The translations under genes were made by a program, and so were the position numbers. Source: Nitratireductor soli (lineage in GTDB: Bacteria > Pseudomonadota > Alphaproteobacteria > Rhizobiales > Rhizobiaceae). Taken from it: a stretch of 64,000 nt of DNA. Shown here in pieces: positions 62,039 to 64,000 of the stretch. Location: NCBI RefSeq assembly GCF_001050155.1, contig NZ_LFVY01000003.1, positions 1 through 64,000 of the forward strand, given 5' to 3'. Under the pieces are notes generated by a model. That model did no database searches. It was given only the letters and a program-made list of their open reading frames with translations, and was not told the DNA's origin. Numbering within the stretch: the first letter of the stretch is position 1; each line of letters starts with the position of its first letter.

Positions 62039-63700
62039 ATGCAGTTCAAGACCCGTACTTTCGACGCCGCGCCGACAGTCCTCGACATCAAGAACCTGAC
62101 AGTCGAACTGCCCGGCAACAAGACCGCCGCCCCCGTGCTCGATGCGGTGTCGCTGAGAATCCGTCAGGGCGAGACGGTTTGTCTCGTCGGCGAATCCGGC
62201 TCGGGAAAATCCGTCACGTCGCTGTCGGTGATGGGGCTTCTGCCGAAGGGCGCACTGGCCGCCACGGGCGGACGCATCGAACTTGAAGGCAAGAACCTGC
62301 TCGAGCTTGGACCACAGGCGATGCGCGACATGCGCGCGCAGAAGATATCGATGATCTTCCAGGAGCCGATGACCGCGCTCAATCCGGTGATGCGCGTCGG
62401 CGACCAGATCGAAGAAGTGCTCGACACGCATACGAGGCTCGCCGCGCGCGAGAAGCGGGCGCGCGTGCTGGACATCATGAACCAGGTGCACCTGCCCGAT
62501 GTGGAGCGCATCCACCGCTCCTATCCGCACCAGCTTTCCGGCGGCCAGCGCCAGCGCATCATGATCGCCATGGCGCTGATCCTCGAGCCGCTACTGCTGA
62601 TCGCCGACGAGCCCACCACGGCGCTCGACGTGACGACGCAAAAGCAGATCCTGAGCCTGATCGCCGAATTGCAGGAAAAGCATGGCACCGCCGTTCTGTT
62701 CATCACCCACGACATGGGCGTGGTGGCCGAGATCGCCGACACGGTGCATGTCATGAAGCTCGGCCAGATCGTCGAGCAGGCGCCGGTGGAAGAATTGCTG
62801 CGCCGGCCAAGGCAGGACTACACGAAGCAATTGCTGCAATCCGTGCCCAGCCTGACGCCGCGCGCGCCACGGCCACAGCCGCAGGGTGAGGCCGTGCTTT
62901 CCGTCAACGGCCTGCAGAAGATCTACGGCGCCCACGGCGTGTTCGTCCGGCGCGAGCCGACGCGGGCGGCAAGCGACGTCAATTTCTCCATTCCGCGCGG
63001 CCGCACGCTCGGCATCGTCGGTGAAAGCGGCTCGGGGAAATCCACCGTCGCCCGCTGCATCATGCGGCTGATCGATCCGACCGAGGGCGAAATCCGCGTC
63101 GGCGACAGGGAAATCGCCACGCTGTCGCGGCGCGCGCTCAGGCCCTATCGCAAGCATATCCAGATCGTCTTCCAGGACCCCTTCCGCTCGCTCAACCCGC
63201 GCTGGACCATCGGCCAGAGCCTGATCGAGGGGCCGCTGAACATCGGCACCGACAAGAAGGCCGCGCTGAAGCGAGCCGCCGAACTCCTGACCCTGGTCGG
63301 CCTGCCCGACGACGCGGTCAACCGCTACCCGCACCAGTTTTCCGGCGGTCAGCGGCAGCGCGTGGCGATCGCCCGCGCCATCGCCATGGAGCCGGACGTG
63401 CTGGTCGCCGACGAAGCGGTTTCGGCCCTCGACGTGTCCGTCCAGGCACAGGTGCTGCAATTGCTCGACGAGTTGCAGCAGAAGCTCGGCATCGCCATCC
63501 TGTTCATCACCCACGATTTGCGCGTTGCCGCGCAGATCTGCGACGAGGTCGTGGTGATGCAGCATGGCCATATCGTCGAGCACGACACCGCTGCCAACGT
63601 GCTTGCCAACCCGCAGCACACCTACACGCGCGCGCTGATCGAAGCCGCCCCCGGCCGTGCCTGGGACTTCGCCAATTTCCGTGAACTGCAGACCGCCTGA
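62039..63700 (+). CDS. Tandem ABC ATPase, DppD-DppF fusion
   Basis: 553 residues with two complete ATPase domains. Domain 1: Walker A GESGSGKSVT near 50, signature LSGGQRQR near 163, Walker B LLLIADEPTTALD. Domain 2: GESGSGKSTV near 330, signature FSGGQRQR, Walker B VLVADEAVSALD. The fused form supplies both ATPase sites for the DppB/DppC pair. The ATG at 62039 lies 2 bases after the DppC-type stop. Confidence 0.93.
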   Translation: MQFKTRTFDAAPTVLDIKNLTVELPGNKTAAPVLDAVSLRIRQGETVCLVGESGSGKSVTSLSVMGLLPKGALAATGGRIELEGKNLLELGPQAMRDMRAQKISMIFQEPMTALNPVMRVGDQIEEVLDTHTRLAAREKRARVLDIMNQVHLPDVERIHRSYPHQLSGGQRQRIMIAMALILEPLLLIADEPTTALDVTTQKQILSLIAELQEKHGTAVLFITHDMGVVAEIADTVHVMKLGQIVEQAPVEELLRRPRQDYTKQLLQSVPSLTPRAPRPQPQGEAVLSVNGLQKIYGAHGVFVRREPTRAASDVNFSIPRGRTLGIVGESGSGKSTVARCIMRLIDPTEGEIRVGDREIATLSRRALRPYRKHIQIVFQDPFRSLNPRWTIGQSLIEGPLNIGTDKKAALKRAAELLTLVGLPDDAVNRYPHQFSGGQRQRVAIARAIAMEPDVLVADEAVSALDVSVQAQVLQLLDELQQKLGIAILFITHDLRVAAQICDEVVVMQHGHIVEHDTAANVLANPQHTYTRALIEAAPGRAWDFANFRELQTA

Positions 63701-63735
63701 AACGGTCTCATGTCTTTGTCTGGGAGAGAAAATCC

Positions 63736-64000
63736 ATGCCAGTGCTGCCGAGAATCGCCGACTATGCCGACGAGCTGACGGAAATCCGCCGCGACTTCCA
63801 CGAGCACCCCGAGATCGGCTTCGAGGAGGTGCGCACCTCCGGCATCGTCGCCGAGCTGTTGCGGAAATGGGGCGTCGACGAGGTGCATACGGGCCTCGGC
63901 AAGACCGGCGTCATCGGCATCATCAACGGCCGCAAGGAAGGCGGCCGGACAATCGGCCTGCGCGCCGACATGGACGCGCTGCCGATGGACGAATTGACCA
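63736..64000 (+). CDS. M20-family amidohydrolase, 5' part (runs off window)
   Basis: 88 codons are visible from the ATG at 63736 (GGGAG upstream): EIRRDFHEHPEIGFEEVRTS, then TGVIGIINGRKEGGRTIGLR and ADMDALPMDE. This is the start of an M20D aminoacylase/hippurate hydrolase-type enzyme. It continues the peptide importer operon and probably deacylates or hydrolyses the imported substrate in the cytoplasm. Confidence 0.88.
   Translation, partial: MPVLPRIADYADELTEIRRDFHEHPEIGFEEVRTSGIVAELLRKWGVDEVHTGLGKTGVIGIINGRKEGGRTIGLRADMDALPMDELT

Noticed and set aside
1-64000. CRISPR arrays, tRNA or rRNA genes
   Set aside because: I saw no regularly spaced repeats, cas genes or recognisable tRNA/rRNA sequence. 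Without a scanning program a lone tRNA could have been missed.

Overview
This window looks like part of a large repABC-type plasmid (or chromid) of an alphaproteobacterium, most likely a member of the Rhizobiales/Phyllobacteriaceae. The main support is a complete repA-repB-repC operon with a countertranscribed-RNA region and two matching parS-like palindromes (about 49.0-53.1 kb). DUF1403, ScpB, WGR, RES/Xre and VapBC genes surround it, GC content is high, and the ABC importers and peptidases are of rhizobial style. I see no rRNA or tRNA genes and no CRISPR array.

Layout. 0-5.5 kb: an HNH-domain gene, a frameshifted trypsin-like protease, and the 3' half of a second scpB cut by an intact tnpA-only Tn3-family element (2240-5469). 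5.5-12.2 kb: a kefB-like fragment, then a leftward operon encoding a small exported protein, a fused SecDF, a TatB-like protein, a 64-residue protein, an SLC13 permease and a DUF502 membrane protein. 12.4-17.9 kb: a Tn3 remnant followed by a defence-type island (AbiE-like pair with a broken toxin, an AbiJ-like frameshifted gene, two HEPN-like genes). 18.1-20.1 kb: an IS630 element and an IS6-type element. 20.1-27.0 kb: a catabolic cassette (amino-acid ABC importer, ureohydrolase-like protein, M20 and M28 peptidases, LysR) bounded on both sides by IS6-type ends, followed by IS debris. 27.7-35.3 kb: an RpiR regulator, an Fbp/Afu-type ABC importer, a HAD phosphatase and a Na/Pi cotransporter-family protein. 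35.5-40.5 kb: a second SecDF module with a KefB-like antiporter and a second copy of the small exported protein. 40.6-41.8 kb: a decayed IS3 element. 42.1-49.0 kb: plasmid accessory genes (TIR gene with a nonsense codon, HEPN-like gene, scpB, DUF1403, vapBC, tyrosine recombinase, WGR, RES/Xre). 49.0-53.1 kb: repABC. 53.7-64 kb: a DUF4139 protein and an IclR-controlled peptide importer/peptidase operon that runs off the right end.

How the parts work together. The replication and partition block is reinforced by two toxin-antitoxin pairs and a tyrosine recombinase. The metabolic cargo consists of three import-and-hydrolyse units: an amino-acid or guanidino compound unit, a probable phosphorylated-sugar unit, and an oligopeptide unit. 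The least explained part is the pair of SecDF modules. Each is headed by a small protein of the same unnamed family, which ends in a FDARxPPxRA motif. One module carries a TatB-like gene and the other a KefB-like gene, and a KefB-like fragment lies beside the first module as well. This is my main candidate for an undescribed system. Several defence-type effector genes carry single lesions (nonsense or frameshift) while their neighbours are intact.
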